Below, one piece after another: positions 16,710 through 25,412 of a stretch of DNA of 64,000 nucleotides. Made by a program: the position numbers and the translations under genes. Under the pieces are notes generated by a model, which made no database searches, was not told where the DNA came from, and saw only the letters and a list, made by a program, of their open reading frames with translations. Every line of letters begins with the position of its first letter. Positions within the stretch are counted from its first letter, which is position 1. The DNA is from Lachnospiraceae bacterium (lineage in GTDB: Bacteria; Bacillota; Clostridia; Lachnospirales; Lachnospiraceae), in the NCBI GenBank assembly GCA_022845955.1, contig AP025576.1, forward strand, positions 7,006,001 to 7,070,000, given 5' to 3'.

Positions 16710-17699
16710 CTAGTTTTCCTTCATCGTAAGGAACAAGAGCTCCATGGTTAAATCAAAATTAACATTGGCCGAAAGCCTTGACTTGGCTTTCTCCAGGGAA
16801 TCAAGGATTGTCTCGATGCCCTCATACCTCTTCTGATCCGCTTCTTTTCTAATATACTTTATTTCTTCCTTAAAAATCAAGTGATTTGCGTCATTCGTAG
16901 CTTTAAACAGCAGGACATCCCGGTACCAGATGGACAGAATGTCCAGATAGTCCGTCACATCCAGCTTGTACTCCCCGATTTTCTTAATTGCCGCCACGAT
17001 TTCCGATATTTCCATATCGTGTATATATTTTAAAAGCGTTACCGCTTCTTCCTTCACATTGTCAAAATCTTCGTTGGAAGCCAGCAGCTTGGCCCGTCCG
17101 ATATTTCCCCTGGCAAACGCTACGCAGATGTTGGCCTTATAATCCGGTATCTGCATATCCTCCATAAGGAATCTGCGGACAATATCGTCACCCACGGGCT
17201 TCATATTCAGCACCACACATCTGCTCACAATGGTGGGGAGCAGCGCTTCCACATTAGTGGTGAGAATCAGCAGCACTCCATATGACGGAGGCTCCTCCAG
17301 CGTCTTTAAAAGCGCGTTCTGCGCCTGCACGGTCATTTTCTCCCCTTCGTTGATAATATATATCTTATAAGGGCTGGAATAGGGCTTAATCCCCATATCG
17401 TTATTCACCTGGCTGCGGATATCCTCCACACCGATGCTGTTTGGTTTTTCATGTGTCACCCGGATAATATCCGGCTGGTTATTGCTCTCCGCCTGCTTAC
17501 AGGAATGGCATTCGCCGCAAGCCTGCGGTCCTCCCTTTTCACACTGCAGGGTTTTGGCAAAAATCCTTGCGATGAACTCCTTCCCGGAGCTGCGTTCCCC
17601 GTTAATAATATACGCATGGGACACCTTGCCTGTCTTTATCGCATTCTGCAGGTGTTCTTTCATGGCTTCCTGCCCGTAAATATCCTGAAATCCTGCCAT
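16710..17699 (-). CDS. holB: DNA polymerase III delta-prime subunit
   Basis: The 329-residue clamp-loader subunit has an AAA+ N-terminal domain with P-loop-like GERSSGKE, the four-Cys zinc module at Cys53, 61, 64 and 67, the KMTVQAQNALLKTLEEPP segment and the SRC motif in PTIVSRCVVLN. It helps load the sliding clamp at replication forks. The order kinase-holB-ricT is conserved in Firmicutes. Confidence 0.94.
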   Translation of the reverse strand: MAGFQDIYGQEAMKEHLQNAIKTGKVSHAYIINGERSSGKEFIARIFAKTLQCEKGGPQACGECHSCKQAESNNQPDIIRVTHEKPNSIGVEDIRSQVNNDMGIKPYSSPYKIYIINEGEKMTVQAQNALLKTLEEPPSYGVLLILTTNVEALLPTIVSRCVVLNMKPVGDDIVRRFLMEDMQIPDYKANICVAFARGNIGRAKLLASNEDFDNVKEEAVTLLKYIHDMEISEIVAAIKKIGEYKLDVTDYLDILSIWYRDVLLFKATNDANHLIFKEEIKYIRKEADQKRYEGIETILDSLEKAKSRLSANVNFDLTMELLFLTMKEN

Positions 17700-17730
17700 A
17701 CTCCCTCGCTTTCCCCTGTGCCGGCACCCG

Positions 17731-18321
17731 TTATACGCGCGTCTGTCTGATGTACTCCTTCACTTCCTCCAGGCACTTTTCCAGGCTGCTGTTCCGGAAC
17801 CGTTTTTCAATCCCCGCCTCCGCTATCTTCTCTTCACTGAAATCCCCGGAATCGGCCAGAAAACGTCTGCACATTTCCTCGTATTTCGGCTCTTCCTGCT
17901 TTCTTTCCCGATCAAGCGCCCTCTGCAGGCGTTCCCCATCGTCCACTTCTATATACAGCGGCACAATATTGCTTCCGCCCACATATCTTTTTATTGCCAG
18001 AAAGGACTCCAGGGTCCCAATCATCAGATAATCCTGCCGGGCCAAATCCAGCTGCCCGTCGTCCACCGTAAAATAATACCATGGCCCGTGAAAGGTATGG
18101 TAAACCCTTTCTTCAATCACCTTACCGCTCTGACGCAGGGCCTCCAGCCCGGCCTCATCGGTAAAAAAATACTCCCTTCCGTTCTTTTCCCCGGCCCGTA
18201 TGGGCCGGGTAGTATAAGGGATCAGCTTTTTCAGCTGCAATTGCCTGCATTCCAGAAGGTTCCGGTAAATCGTATCCTTGCCGGAGGAACTCTTTCCTGC
18301 CAAATAAAATATTTTTCCCAT
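17731..18321 (-). CDS. Guanylate-kinase-like protein
   Basis: The 196-residue protein has a P-loop GKSSSGKDT (9-17), the GMP-site-like IPYTTRPIRAGEKNGREYFF and a charged C-terminal half. It resembles guanylate kinase in fold, but the usual SGVGKS P-loop and several lid residues differ, so it may be a specialised paralogue. It lies upstream of holB, where Bacillus has thymidylate kinase, and 27 bases after glpK. Confidence 0.8.
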   Translation of the reverse strand: MGKIFYLAGKSSSGKDTIYRNLLECRQLQLKKLIPYTTRPIRAGEKNGREYFFTDEAGLEALRQSGKVIEERVYHTFHGPWYYFTVDDGQLDLARQDYLMIGTLESFLAIKRYVGGSNIVPLYIEVDDGERLQRALDRERKQEEPKYEEMCRRFLADSGDFSEEKIAEAGIEKRFRNSSLEKCLEEVKEYIRQTRV

Positions 18322-18348
18322 AAATACCGGTACGGCTGCTGCCAGCCG

Positions 18349-19872
18349 TCACTCTTCCTCCTCGGTGTCGTCCTCCGTATCCGCCGCAGCGTAGGCTATT
18401 GCACAGCGCACGGCACGCTTCCAGCCTTTCAGCTTTTCCCGCCGTTTTTCCTGGGACATGAAAGGGAGGAAGGTCTTTTCCAAAAACCAGTTTTTCCGGA
18501 TATCCTCTTTATCCTTCCAGAAACCCGCCGCGATGCCGGCCAGATAGGCCGCCCCCAAAGCCGTCGTTTCAATACATTCGGGGCGCAGCACTTCTTTATT
18601 CATGATATTGGCCTGGAACTGCATCAGGAAATCATTGGCGCTGGCGCCCCCGTCCACCCGCAGGTTTTTGAGACGGATACCCGAATCCTTCTCCATAGCC
18701 TCCAGCACATCCTGTGTCTGGTAAGCCAGGGATTCCAGTGTGGCGCGGATAAAATGTTCTTTTTTGGCCCCGCGGGTCAGCCCGACTATCGTACCTCTCG
18801 CATAAGGGTTCCAATAAGGCGCTCCTAATCCGGTAAAGGCCGGAACCACATAAACGCCGTTGGTATCCTCCACCTCCATGGCATATTCCTGGGACTGGGG
18901 CGCATTTTTTATCATACGCAGTTCATCCCGGAGCCATTGTATGGCCGCACCTGCCACGAATACGCTCCCTTCCAGCGCATAACGGATCTCTCCCTCCGTG
19001 CTGGCGGCAATCGTGGTCAGAAGCCCATTCTGAGAGGTTACAGCCTTATCCCCGGTATTCATCAAAAGGAAACAGCCGGTGCCATATGTATTCTTTGCTT
19101 CTCCCGCTTCGAAACAGCACTGCCCGAACAGGGCCGCCTGCTGATCCCCCGCCGCGCCGGCGATAGGGATCTCTCCGCCGATAACGGAATCGTCCGTATA
19201 ACCGTAAATACAGCTGGACGGCTTCACCTGAGGCAGCATGGAACGCGGTATCCCAAGCTTGTTCAGGATTTCCTCATCCCATTCCCTCTTATGGATATCA
19301 AACAGCATGGTCCGGGAGGCATTGGTATAATCCGTTACGAATACCTTTCCCTTGGTAAGGTTCCAGATAAGCCAGGTATCCACGGTGCCGAACAGCAAAT
19401 CGCCGTCTTCCGCCATCTGCCTTGCACCTTCCACATTATCCAGAATCCATTTGATCTTTGTCCCTGAAAAATAAGCATCCGGCACCAATCCGGTTCTTTC
19501 ACGGATAACCGAATCAAAGCCTTCTTCCTTCAGCTTCTCAATAGTATCCGCCGTCCGACGGCACTGCCATACGATGGCATTGTATACCGGTTTTCCGGTC
19601 TTTCTGCTGAAGCAGATTGTGGTTTCTCTCTGGTTTGTAATACCGATAGCGGCGATTTCGTCAATAGCCGCGCCGATTTTCCCCATGGCTTCCACAGCCA
19701 CGCTCAGCTGGGAGGACCAGATTTCCAGAGGATCGTGCTCCACCCAGCCCGGCCTGGGATAAATCTGGTTAAATTCCCGCTGTACCACGGACCGCATATG
19801 CCCTGCCTTATCAAAAAGTATGCAGCGGGAACTTGTCGTCCCCTGATCCAGAGCCATTACATATTTTTTCAT
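18349..19872 (-). CDS. glpK: Glycerol kinase
   Basis: GlpK phosphorylates glycerol to glycerol-3-phosphate for lipid synthesis and catabolism. The 507-residue FGGY kinase has DQGTTSSRCILFD, GITNQRETTICF, the ATP-site GAAGDQQAALFGQ and DGGASANDFLMQFQA. Start ATG 19872 gives the canonical MKKYVMALDQGTTS N-terminus and follows a G-rich site. The C-terminus carries an acidic tail (DTEDDTEEEE) beyond the usual end. No glycerol facilitator or dehydrogenase gene is adjacent. Confidence 0.96.
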   Translation of the reverse strand: MKKYVMALDQGTTSSRCILFDKAGHMRSVVQREFNQIYPRPGWVEHDPLEIWSSQLSVAVEAMGKIGAAIDEIAAIGITNQRETTICFSRKTGKPVYNAIVWQCRRTADTIEKLKEEGFDSVIRERTGLVPDAYFSGTKIKWILDNVEGARQMAEDGDLLFGTVDTWLIWNLTKGKVFVTDYTNASRTMLFDIHKREWDEEILNKLGIPRSMLPQVKPSSCIYGYTDDSVIGGEIPIAGAAGDQQAALFGQCCFEAGEAKNTYGTGCFLLMNTGDKAVTSQNGLLTTIAASTEGEIRYALEGSVFVAGAAIQWLRDELRMIKNAPQSQEYAMEVEDTNGVYVVPAFTGLGAPYWNPYARGTIVGLTRGAKKEHFIRATLESLAYQTQDVLEAMEKDSGIRLKNLRVDGGASANDFLMQFQANIMNKEVLRPECIETTALGAAYLAGIAAGFWKDKEDIRKNWFLEKTFLPFMSQEKRREKLKGWKRAVRCAIAYAAADTEDDTEEEE

Positions 19873-19984
19873 CCGTACCCCCGTTCCGCGTATACGGATG
19901 CCCGCTGCCCTTTTACAGCCCTTCTCCGGCCCGGCGGCACCCGGCATCCTTCCCCCATATTATACGCCTATCCTTTGTCTTTTT

Positions 19985-20016
19985 ATAACCGTCCGGACAA
20001 ACCTCCGGACTATTAC
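19985..20016. repeat. Full copy of dispersed palindrome
   Basis: TAACCGTCCGGACA and CTCCGGACTATTAC face each other in the gap between pyk and glpK, and can form a hairpin. Confidence 0.55.
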
Positions 20017-20022
20017 GTCATT

Positions 20023-21435
20023 TTATACCTCAACCACACGCAGCTGGTTGGTTTTTCCGGAAATGCCGAGAGGCATCCCTGCGGTGATAATAACTTTATC
20101 TCCTTTTACAATATACCCCGCTTCCATAGCCGCGTCAATCGCCGCATGGAACAGATCCTCCGCCGTATTCTCTTCCTGGATAAGAAGCGGCATCACACCC
20201 CACTGCAGATTCAGCTGCCGCCATACCAGACGCTTCACGGTACATCCGATAACCGGGCAGCCGGCTTTGAACCGGGAAATCATACTTGCGGTAAAGCCGG
20301 ACATGGTAACGCAGATGATTGCCTTTACATTCAGATCCGATGCCAGTGTACAGGTAGCATGGGAAATGGCTGTTGTAATATCCCCGTCTCCCGGAACCTC
20401 CCGTTTTTTCAGACGGCCTGCAAAATCGATATCTTCTTCCGTTCTTTCCGCAATGCGGGCCATGGTCTGTACCGCTTCCACCGGGTACTGCCCCTGTGCG
20501 CTTTCACCGGACAGCATGATCGCCGTGGTACCGTCATAGATAGCATTGGCAATATCCGTGGTCTCCGCTCTGGTAGGACGGGGATTGTGGATCATGGACT
20601 CCAGCATCTGCGTGGCGGTGATTACCTGTTTTCCCTTGGCAACTGCTTTTTTGATAATCTGCTTCTGCAGAACAGGAACCTCTTCCAGCGGTACCTCCAC
20701 ACCCATATCTCCTCTGGCAACCATGATGCCGTCGGATACGTCGATGATTTCCTCCAGATTTTTAATTCCCTGCATATTTTCTATCTTGGCAATGATTTTC
20801 ATCTTGGAATTGTGTTCATCCAGGATTTTCCGGACAGCCAGGACATCATCCTTATTCCGTACAAAAGAAGCCGCAATAAAATCGAATCCCAGTTCTACCC
20901 CAAACAAAATATCGCTTTTGTCCGTTTCGCTGATATAAGGCATGGAAAGCTCGGCTCCCGGAACATTGACACCCTTATGGTTGGATACCGGCCCTCCGTT
21001 TACCACCGTACAGATGATATCCGTATCCGTTATTTCCTCAACGGTCATTTCGATCAGCCCGTCATCAATCAGAATCGTTGTCCCTTTATCGATGTCATGA
21101 ATCAGTTCTTTATAGGTGATGGAAGCCATCTCATTGGTTCCCATCACTTCCTTTGTCGTCAGCGTGAATTTCTGGCCTGCGGTCAGCTGGACCTTCCCGC
21201 CTTCAAAATCCTGCAGACGTATTTCCGGCCCTCTCGTATCCAGAAGTGCGGCGATAGGAAGGTTTAATTCCTTGCTCACCTTCCGCATGATAGTATATTT
21301 TCCGTGCTGCTCCTCATGATCTCCATGGGAAAAGTTAAAGCGGCCCACATTCATTCCCGCCAGCATCAACGCTCTCTGCATCTCCTCACTTTGGGAAGCA
21401 GGTCCGATTGTACAAATTATCTTGGTTTTTCTCAT
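20023..21435 (-). CDS. pyk: Pyruvate kinase
   Basis: Pyruvate kinase makes ATP and pyruvate from phosphoenolpyruvate in glycolysis. The 470-residue protein has KTKIICTIGPAS, FNFSHGDHEEH-like, ALLDTRGPEIR, the metal/PEP site AKIENMQGI and MVARGDMGVEVP, and TATQMLESM. It ends after the C domain and lacks the extra PEP-utiliser domain found in some Firmicutes. ATG 21435 has AAGGAG five bases upstream; the longer frame to 21468 overlaps the decarboxylase. Confidence 0.96.
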   Translation of the reverse strand: MRKTKIICTIGPASQSEEMQRALMLAGMNVGRFNFSHGDHEEQHGKYTIMRKVSKELNLPIAALLDTRGPEIRLQDFEGGKVQLTAGQKFTLTTKEVMGTNEMASITYKELIHDIDKGTTILIDDGLIEMTVEEITDTDIICTVVNGGPVSNHKGVNVPGAELSMPYISETDKSDILFGVELGFDFIAASFVRNKDDVLAVRKILDEHNSKMKIIAKIENMQGIKNLEEIIDVSDGIMVARGDMGVEVPLEEVPVLQKQIIKKAVAKGKQVITATQMLESMIHNPRPTRAETTDIANAIYDGTTAIMLSGESAQGQYPVEAVQTMARIAERTEEDIDFAGRLKKREVPGDGDITTAISHATCTLASDLNVKAIICVTMSGFTASMISRFKAGCPVIGCTVKRLVWRQLNLQWGVMPLLIQEENTAEDLFHAAIDAAMEAGYIVKGDKVIITAGMPLGISGKTNQLRVVEV

Positions 21436-21464
21436 ATTAACTCCTTCCGGTGTCTGCACACCTG

Positions 21465-22913
21465 TCATTTAAGTATTGGTAAGTTTAAGTCTCCGGCCAA
21501 CCCCGCAGTCTCTCCTACGGTCTCCACCCCTTGTACGTTCAGCTTCTGCCTCACATACAAATCTATTAACTTAATGACCTCCTCCGTTATAACCTCTCCC
21601 GGAATTACCAAAGGAATTCCCGGTGGATAAAGGTTCACATAAGTTCCTGCTGTTCTTCCTGCCGCTTTGTGTAAAGGACAGACCTCTTTTGGCGCCGTCA
21701 AAGCCTCGGAAAGCGGCAGCGCCGTCTCCAGTTCCGGATACGGGCACCCCGCCAAAGATTTTTTTTCCGGAGGAAACACACCGTTGTCCTCCCTGTCAAT
21801 CGCCGCCAGCGCTTCCGCCAGCCGGATCAGCCCTTCCTCCCTGTCCCAGGGAGTCACAATGGCAGTTACATACGTATCCGCTGCCATCTCCAATTGAAGA
21901 TAATAACGGTTCAGAAGCTCTTTGTAAAGCGAATTTCCAGTAATTTTTGCATTAATTACGGATATCAGCAGTTTTCCCGCATCAAAAGCTTTCATACAGC
22001 CTTTTTCCATAATATCCCTGTTCATCACCCGGATATGCTCCAAACCGTCCGTTTTTTTATAAAATATCTGTAATTTCTCCGCAAATCCATCCCAGCAGCT
22101 TCCGTCCTCCAGAAGGCGGACACAAGCATCGATGCTGCCCATCAGCACATAAGAAGGGCTGCTGGTCTGGTAAATCCTTTCAAACTCCCTCACCTTTCCC
22201 CGATCCACCAACGTCCCGCACACATGCAGCAGCGCTGTCTGGGTCAGTGCCGGCAGGGTTTTATGCAGACTCTGAATCACCAGATCCGCCCCCTGGCGGA
22301 CCGGGCTTTCCGGAAAAAGAGGGCTGAAACCGAAATGTGCGCCGTGAGCCGCATCCACTAGCAAAGGAATCCCGGCCCGGTGCACGATATCTGCAATTCT
22401 TTCAATATCGGAAACCACCCCGTCATACGTAGGAGAGGTAAGAATGACCGCTGATGCATCCGGACAGGCCCTCAGCGCCGCCTCCACCTGCTCCGGGCGG
22501 ATGGCATCGGCTATCCCGTAATCCCGCACCGTACCCGGATACAGGAACACCGGCCTCAGTTCCCGCAGAAAACAGGCATGATACACCGATTTATGACAGT
22601 TTCTCGCCATGATGACCCTTCCGCCCTTCGGCACTGCGGCAGAAACAGCCGTAAGGATTCCGGCGGTGGAGCCATTTACCAGGAAAAAAGTCTCCTGCGC
22701 GCCAAATACAGCCGCCGCCTTCTCCTGCGCCTCCCGAATCAAGCCCTCCGGCGCATGCAGATCGTCAAATCCGTCTATTTCGGTAATATCCAGCTCCGCA
22801 ATCCCGCCAAGCCGGTAAATCGCTTCCGGCATATTCCGTTTATGCCCCGGCATGTGAAAAGGATACACCTCCGATGCTGCGTATTCAGTTAATCGCTGAA
22901 GTATTCCTTCCAT
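21465..22913 (-). CDS. Orn/Lys/Arg decarboxylase family protein (YaaO-like)
   Basis: The 482-residue PLP enzyme has FHMPGHKRN, the cofactor region NGSTAGI, DAAHGAHFGF (Asp187 for the pyridine nitrogen) and the Schiff-base Lys218 in QSLHKTLPALTQTALLHV. It probably decarboxylates arginine, lysine or ornithine to the polyamine precursor; which one cannot be told. This short form corresponds to B. subtilis YaaO/SpeA-type enzymes. It overlaps the HD-domain gene by 29 bases. Confidence 0.9.
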   Translation of the reverse strand: MEGILQRLTEYAASEVYPFHMPGHKRNMPEAIYRLGGIAELDITEIDGFDDLHAPEGLIREAQEKAAAVFGAQETFFLVNGSTAGILTAVSAAVPKGGRVIMARNCHKSVYHACFLRELRPVFLYPGTVRDYGIADAIRPEQVEAALRACPDASAVILTSPTYDGVVSDIERIADIVHRAGIPLLVDAAHGAHFGFSPLFPESPVRQGADLVIQSLHKTLPALTQTALLHVCGTLVDRGKVREFERIYQTSSPSYVLMGSIDACVRLLEDGSCWDGFAEKLQIFYKKTDGLEHIRVMNRDIMEKGCMKAFDAGKLLISVINAKITGNSLYKELLNRYYLQLEMAADTYVTAIVTPWDREEGLIRLAEALAAIDREDNGVFPPEKKSLAGCPYPELETALPLSEALTAPKEVCPLHKAAGRTAGTYVNLYPPGIPLVIPGEVITEEVIKLIDLYVRQKLNVQGVETVGETAGLAGDLNLPILK

Positions 22914-23538
22914 TTGCCTCCTGCCCGCTGTTCTTCTGCGGTTCCCGCTTTACAGTAACCCTTATTCTGCGCGGAAGCGCAGTCCAATGCCTTCCCAGGC
23001 CCTTAAACAGCTCCAGGCGCGGTCCCACCGTTTCTAGCAGGGAACAATATTTATCCGCAGCCGTCACGATCCAGGCTTCCCTGCAGCGGGGAGGAACTAC
23101 CGTAAGCGGCCACATATGCTTTTTAATTATATCCTGTTCCCTCGGAGAAAGATGATACTCCTTCCTCGCATTATTCAGGGCCGTTTCCGGATGGGTAAAG
23201 CCGTGAAGATTTTTCCAGCCCTTTTTATGGGTATGATGATGCCAGTCATACAGGAAATAGTCATGGAGCAGCGCCCCTCTGATGATGTCCCGCTCTTCGC
23301 TGCGGATCCCCATCTTCTGCAGCTTTTCCCTGATATTCAGGCTGCATTCCGCCACACTGATACTGTGGCTGTGCACCGACACGGTTCCATGCTGCATATT
23401 CCTGCGCGTGTTCTGAAAATTGGCAGAATGCAGAATATCCCCTCCGTTTTTGCTTATGCTTTCCCGGATTCTCCTGCGTCGTTCCAGCCTTCTGCTCTGC
23501 TTTTCCAGCTGCCGGAATGATAATTCCCTGTTCTTCAT
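22885..23538 (-). CDS. HD-domain phosphohydrolase
   Basis: The 217-residue protein has a very basic N-terminal 30 residues, conserved histidines around 50-58, the HD pair His92-Asp93 in GALLHDYFLYDWHHH, and a downstream KKHMWPL and TAADKYCS pattern completing an HD metal site. It likely hydrolyses a phosphomonoester or nucleotide; the substrate is not known. The His-rich WHHHTHKKG stretch is notable. Start ATG 23538 has GGGAG upstream. Confidence 0.82.
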   Translation of the reverse strand: MKNRELSFRQLEKQSRRLERRRRIRESISKNGGDILHSANFQNTRRNMQHGTVSVHSHSISVAECSLNIREKLQKMGIRSEERDIIRGALLHDYFLYDWHHHTHKKGWKNLHGFTHPETALNNARKEYHLSPREQDIIKKHMWPLTVVPPRCREAWIVTAADKYCSLLETVGPRLELFKGLGRHWTALPRRIRVTVKREPQKNSGQEANGRNTSAIN

Positions 23539-23590
23539 GCTTTATCTCCCAAATCCAATTGCCTTTACTGCCCAACCGGGCAACCCGCTT

Positions 23591-23619
23591 GTAACCGTCC
23601 ATATAAGTCTGAACGTTTC
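23591..23619. repeat. Full copy of dispersed palindrome
   Basis: GTAACCGTCC and TCTGAACGTTTC arms lie between the HD protein and the L,D-transpeptidase, ending at the base before the latter's stop codon. Confidence 0.55.
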
Positions 23620-25044
23620 CTAATAGTAACAGACTATCGGAAAATTATGTTCCATATAACCATAAATAATTTCCGCCTTATCCCTGGGAAGGTTAATACA
23701 TCCATGGGATCCGCTTCTCATGTAAATATCTCCACCGAAGCTGTTTCTCCACCCGGCATCATGCATGCCGATATTTCCGTTAAAAGGCATCCAGTAATCC
23801 ACAGGTGTGGCGTAATTTTCTCCCCGCAGTGTGGCATTCCGCTCTTTATAGGTCAGGCCGAACACGCCGGCCGGCGTTCCATACCCTCTTGCTATATTCC
23901 CCGAAACAAAATCACTCTCCAGAATGATTTCCCCGTCAATATAAAGATACAGATGCTGGTTTCCCATATCAATTTCCACATAGGAATTGCCGATATCTTC
24001 TCCCGGCGCACCTGTCGTATACCCTCTGGCAAAATAAAGAGGCTCCTTTTCCACCTGCTCCCCATTTCTTATAGATGCAAGCAGCGCCTGCGTTTCTCCC
24101 GCGCGATCCGTCCACCAGCCATAGGAACCGCTCTTTAACAGGATAGTATTCCCATTTGATGTGGTAAAATTACGGTCTCTCCCGTATGTATCATGTTTTT
24201 TTGCCAGTCCGTTGATATAGGCCCTTGCCGCTTCCTCATCCAGGCTCACCCGGCTTCCGTCAATGGTAATCCACTCACTGATTACCTCTCCGTCGATGAC
24301 TTCCTTTTCGCCGTTCCAATCATACGTCACTTCCGCACTCACATACCGGTTCACTTTTTCCAGCGCTCTTGCCAGATTTTTGTTGTCCGCTTTAACGGCC
24401 GCATCACGATAGAAGCCCCCCTGTGTCAAATCAAGCGTATCCGCCAGGTCCTCCAGCGCTTCCACCACAGCCGCCCGTACTTTGTCAAAATCCAGTATCG
24501 TTCCCGGGTATTCCTCTACAATCTCATACCCTTTTTCCCGGCTGTATCCGCTGATATAGGCATCCACGGGCGCATGCAGATTTGACTTGTCAAAAAATAC
24601 GGTATTTTCAAGCCGTTCATGCAACGCTTCTTCACTGAAGGTTACCATTTTAGGCAGCTCATAATCCCCTCTCCGAAAAAACATCACCGGCCATTTCAGC
24701 CCCGTCATCTGTGCATTCAGCTTATCCAGCGTATTATCAAATACATATATCATTTCCAGTTCGGCCGGAGTAATCACATCCTCCATATCCTCCCTGCCCT
24801 TAATCCGCAGCTCATATGAGACAGAAGGATTAAGCAGTTCTTCTCTCACCTGCTCCCTGGAACGGAAGCTGTAATCCGTACCATCTATCCAGGTTCTCCA
24901 GTAATAGTGGCCAGCAAAAAAGAAGGCGCCTGCAAGATAAACAAGAGCAGCAGCCGCAGCTATCGCCCCTGCAGCTATCATTGCCCTTCTGAATGCAGTC
25001 CCCCCTCTTTCTTCCTGCCCGTCTTTTATTTTTCTTTTACTCAT
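23620..25044 (-). CDS. L,D-transpeptidase (YkuD domain) with PG-binding-4 region
   Basis: The 474-residue protein has a single N-terminal membrane helix (about residues 18-42, Ala-rich), a long extracellular region resembling the peptidoglycan-binding type 4 domain, and a C-terminal YkuD domain with YVEIDMGNQHLYLYIDGE, GTPAGVFGLTYKERN and the catalytic SHGCINLPRDKAE. It cross-links peptidoglycan (3-3 bonds) or attaches proteins to it outside the membrane. ATG 25044 is chosen because it precedes the basic MSKRKIKDG cytoplasmic start; the longer frame extends into the neighbouring palindromic element and is not coding. Confidence 0.92.
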   Translation of the reverse strand: MSKRKIKDGQEERGGTAFRRAMIAAGAIAAAAALVYLAGAFFFAGHYYWRTWIDGTDYSFRSREQVREELLNPSVSYELRIKGREDMEDVITPAELEMIYVFDNTLDKLNAQMTGLKWPVMFFRRGDYELPKMVTFSEEALHERLENTVFFDKSNLHAPVDAYISGYSREKGYEIVEEYPGTILDFDKVRAAVVEALEDLADTLDLTQGGFYRDAAVKADNKNLARALEKVNRYVSAEVTYDWNGEKEVIDGEVISEWITIDGSRVSLDEEAARAYINGLAKKHDTYGRDRNFTTSNGNTILLKSGSYGWWTDRAGETQALLASIRNGEQVEKEPLYFARGYTTGAPGEDIGNSYVEIDMGNQHLYLYIDGEIILESDFVSGNIARGYGTPAGVFGLTYKERNATLRGENYATPVDYWMPFNGNIGMHDAGWRNSFGGDIYMRSGSHGCINLPRDKAEIIYGYMEHNFPIVCYY

Positions 25045-25139
25045 CCGATAAATTCCTTTGTATCTTCTCTCTTCCCTATTGTAACACTTTTCCGTAAAAA
25101 GAAAAATAGATAAATACTGTATCGGCTGAGAAATACAGG

Positions 25140-25410
25140 TAAAACCGCTGGGCATCACGCCCGAACCTGCCCTGGATGTCCCAGGCTGCCTTCCCGGCGT
25201 TCCCCTGGGGCGGTGCTGCAAGGTTCCTTCCAGGGGGCGCTCCCGCTCGGTTGAAAACGCAGCAGTACTAACGCTGCAAAAGACGCAGCGTAAGGACTGG
25301 CGTTTTCAGACGCCCCTTACAGGAATCCTTGCAGCACCGCCCCAGGGGAACGCCGGGAAGGCAGCCTGGGACATCCAGGGCAGGTTCGGGCGTGATGCGC
25401 AGCGGTAAAA
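25140..25410. mobile_element. 261-bp palindromic MITE-like element with TAAAA flanks
   Basis: Arms 25145-25228 and 25321-25405 are inverted copies about 84 bases long with only two or three differences (one extra T in the right arm and a G/C change near the outer end). The 92-base centre is itself largely self-complementary (GAAAACGC with GCGTTTTC, CTGC with GCAG). The element is GC-rich unlike its flanks. TAAAA occurs directly on both sides (25140-25144 and 25406-25410), as a target duplication would. It encodes no protein. It ends two bases before the stop codon of the ABC exporter gene and may also terminate that transcript. Confidence 0.65.
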
Positions 25411-25412
25411 CC

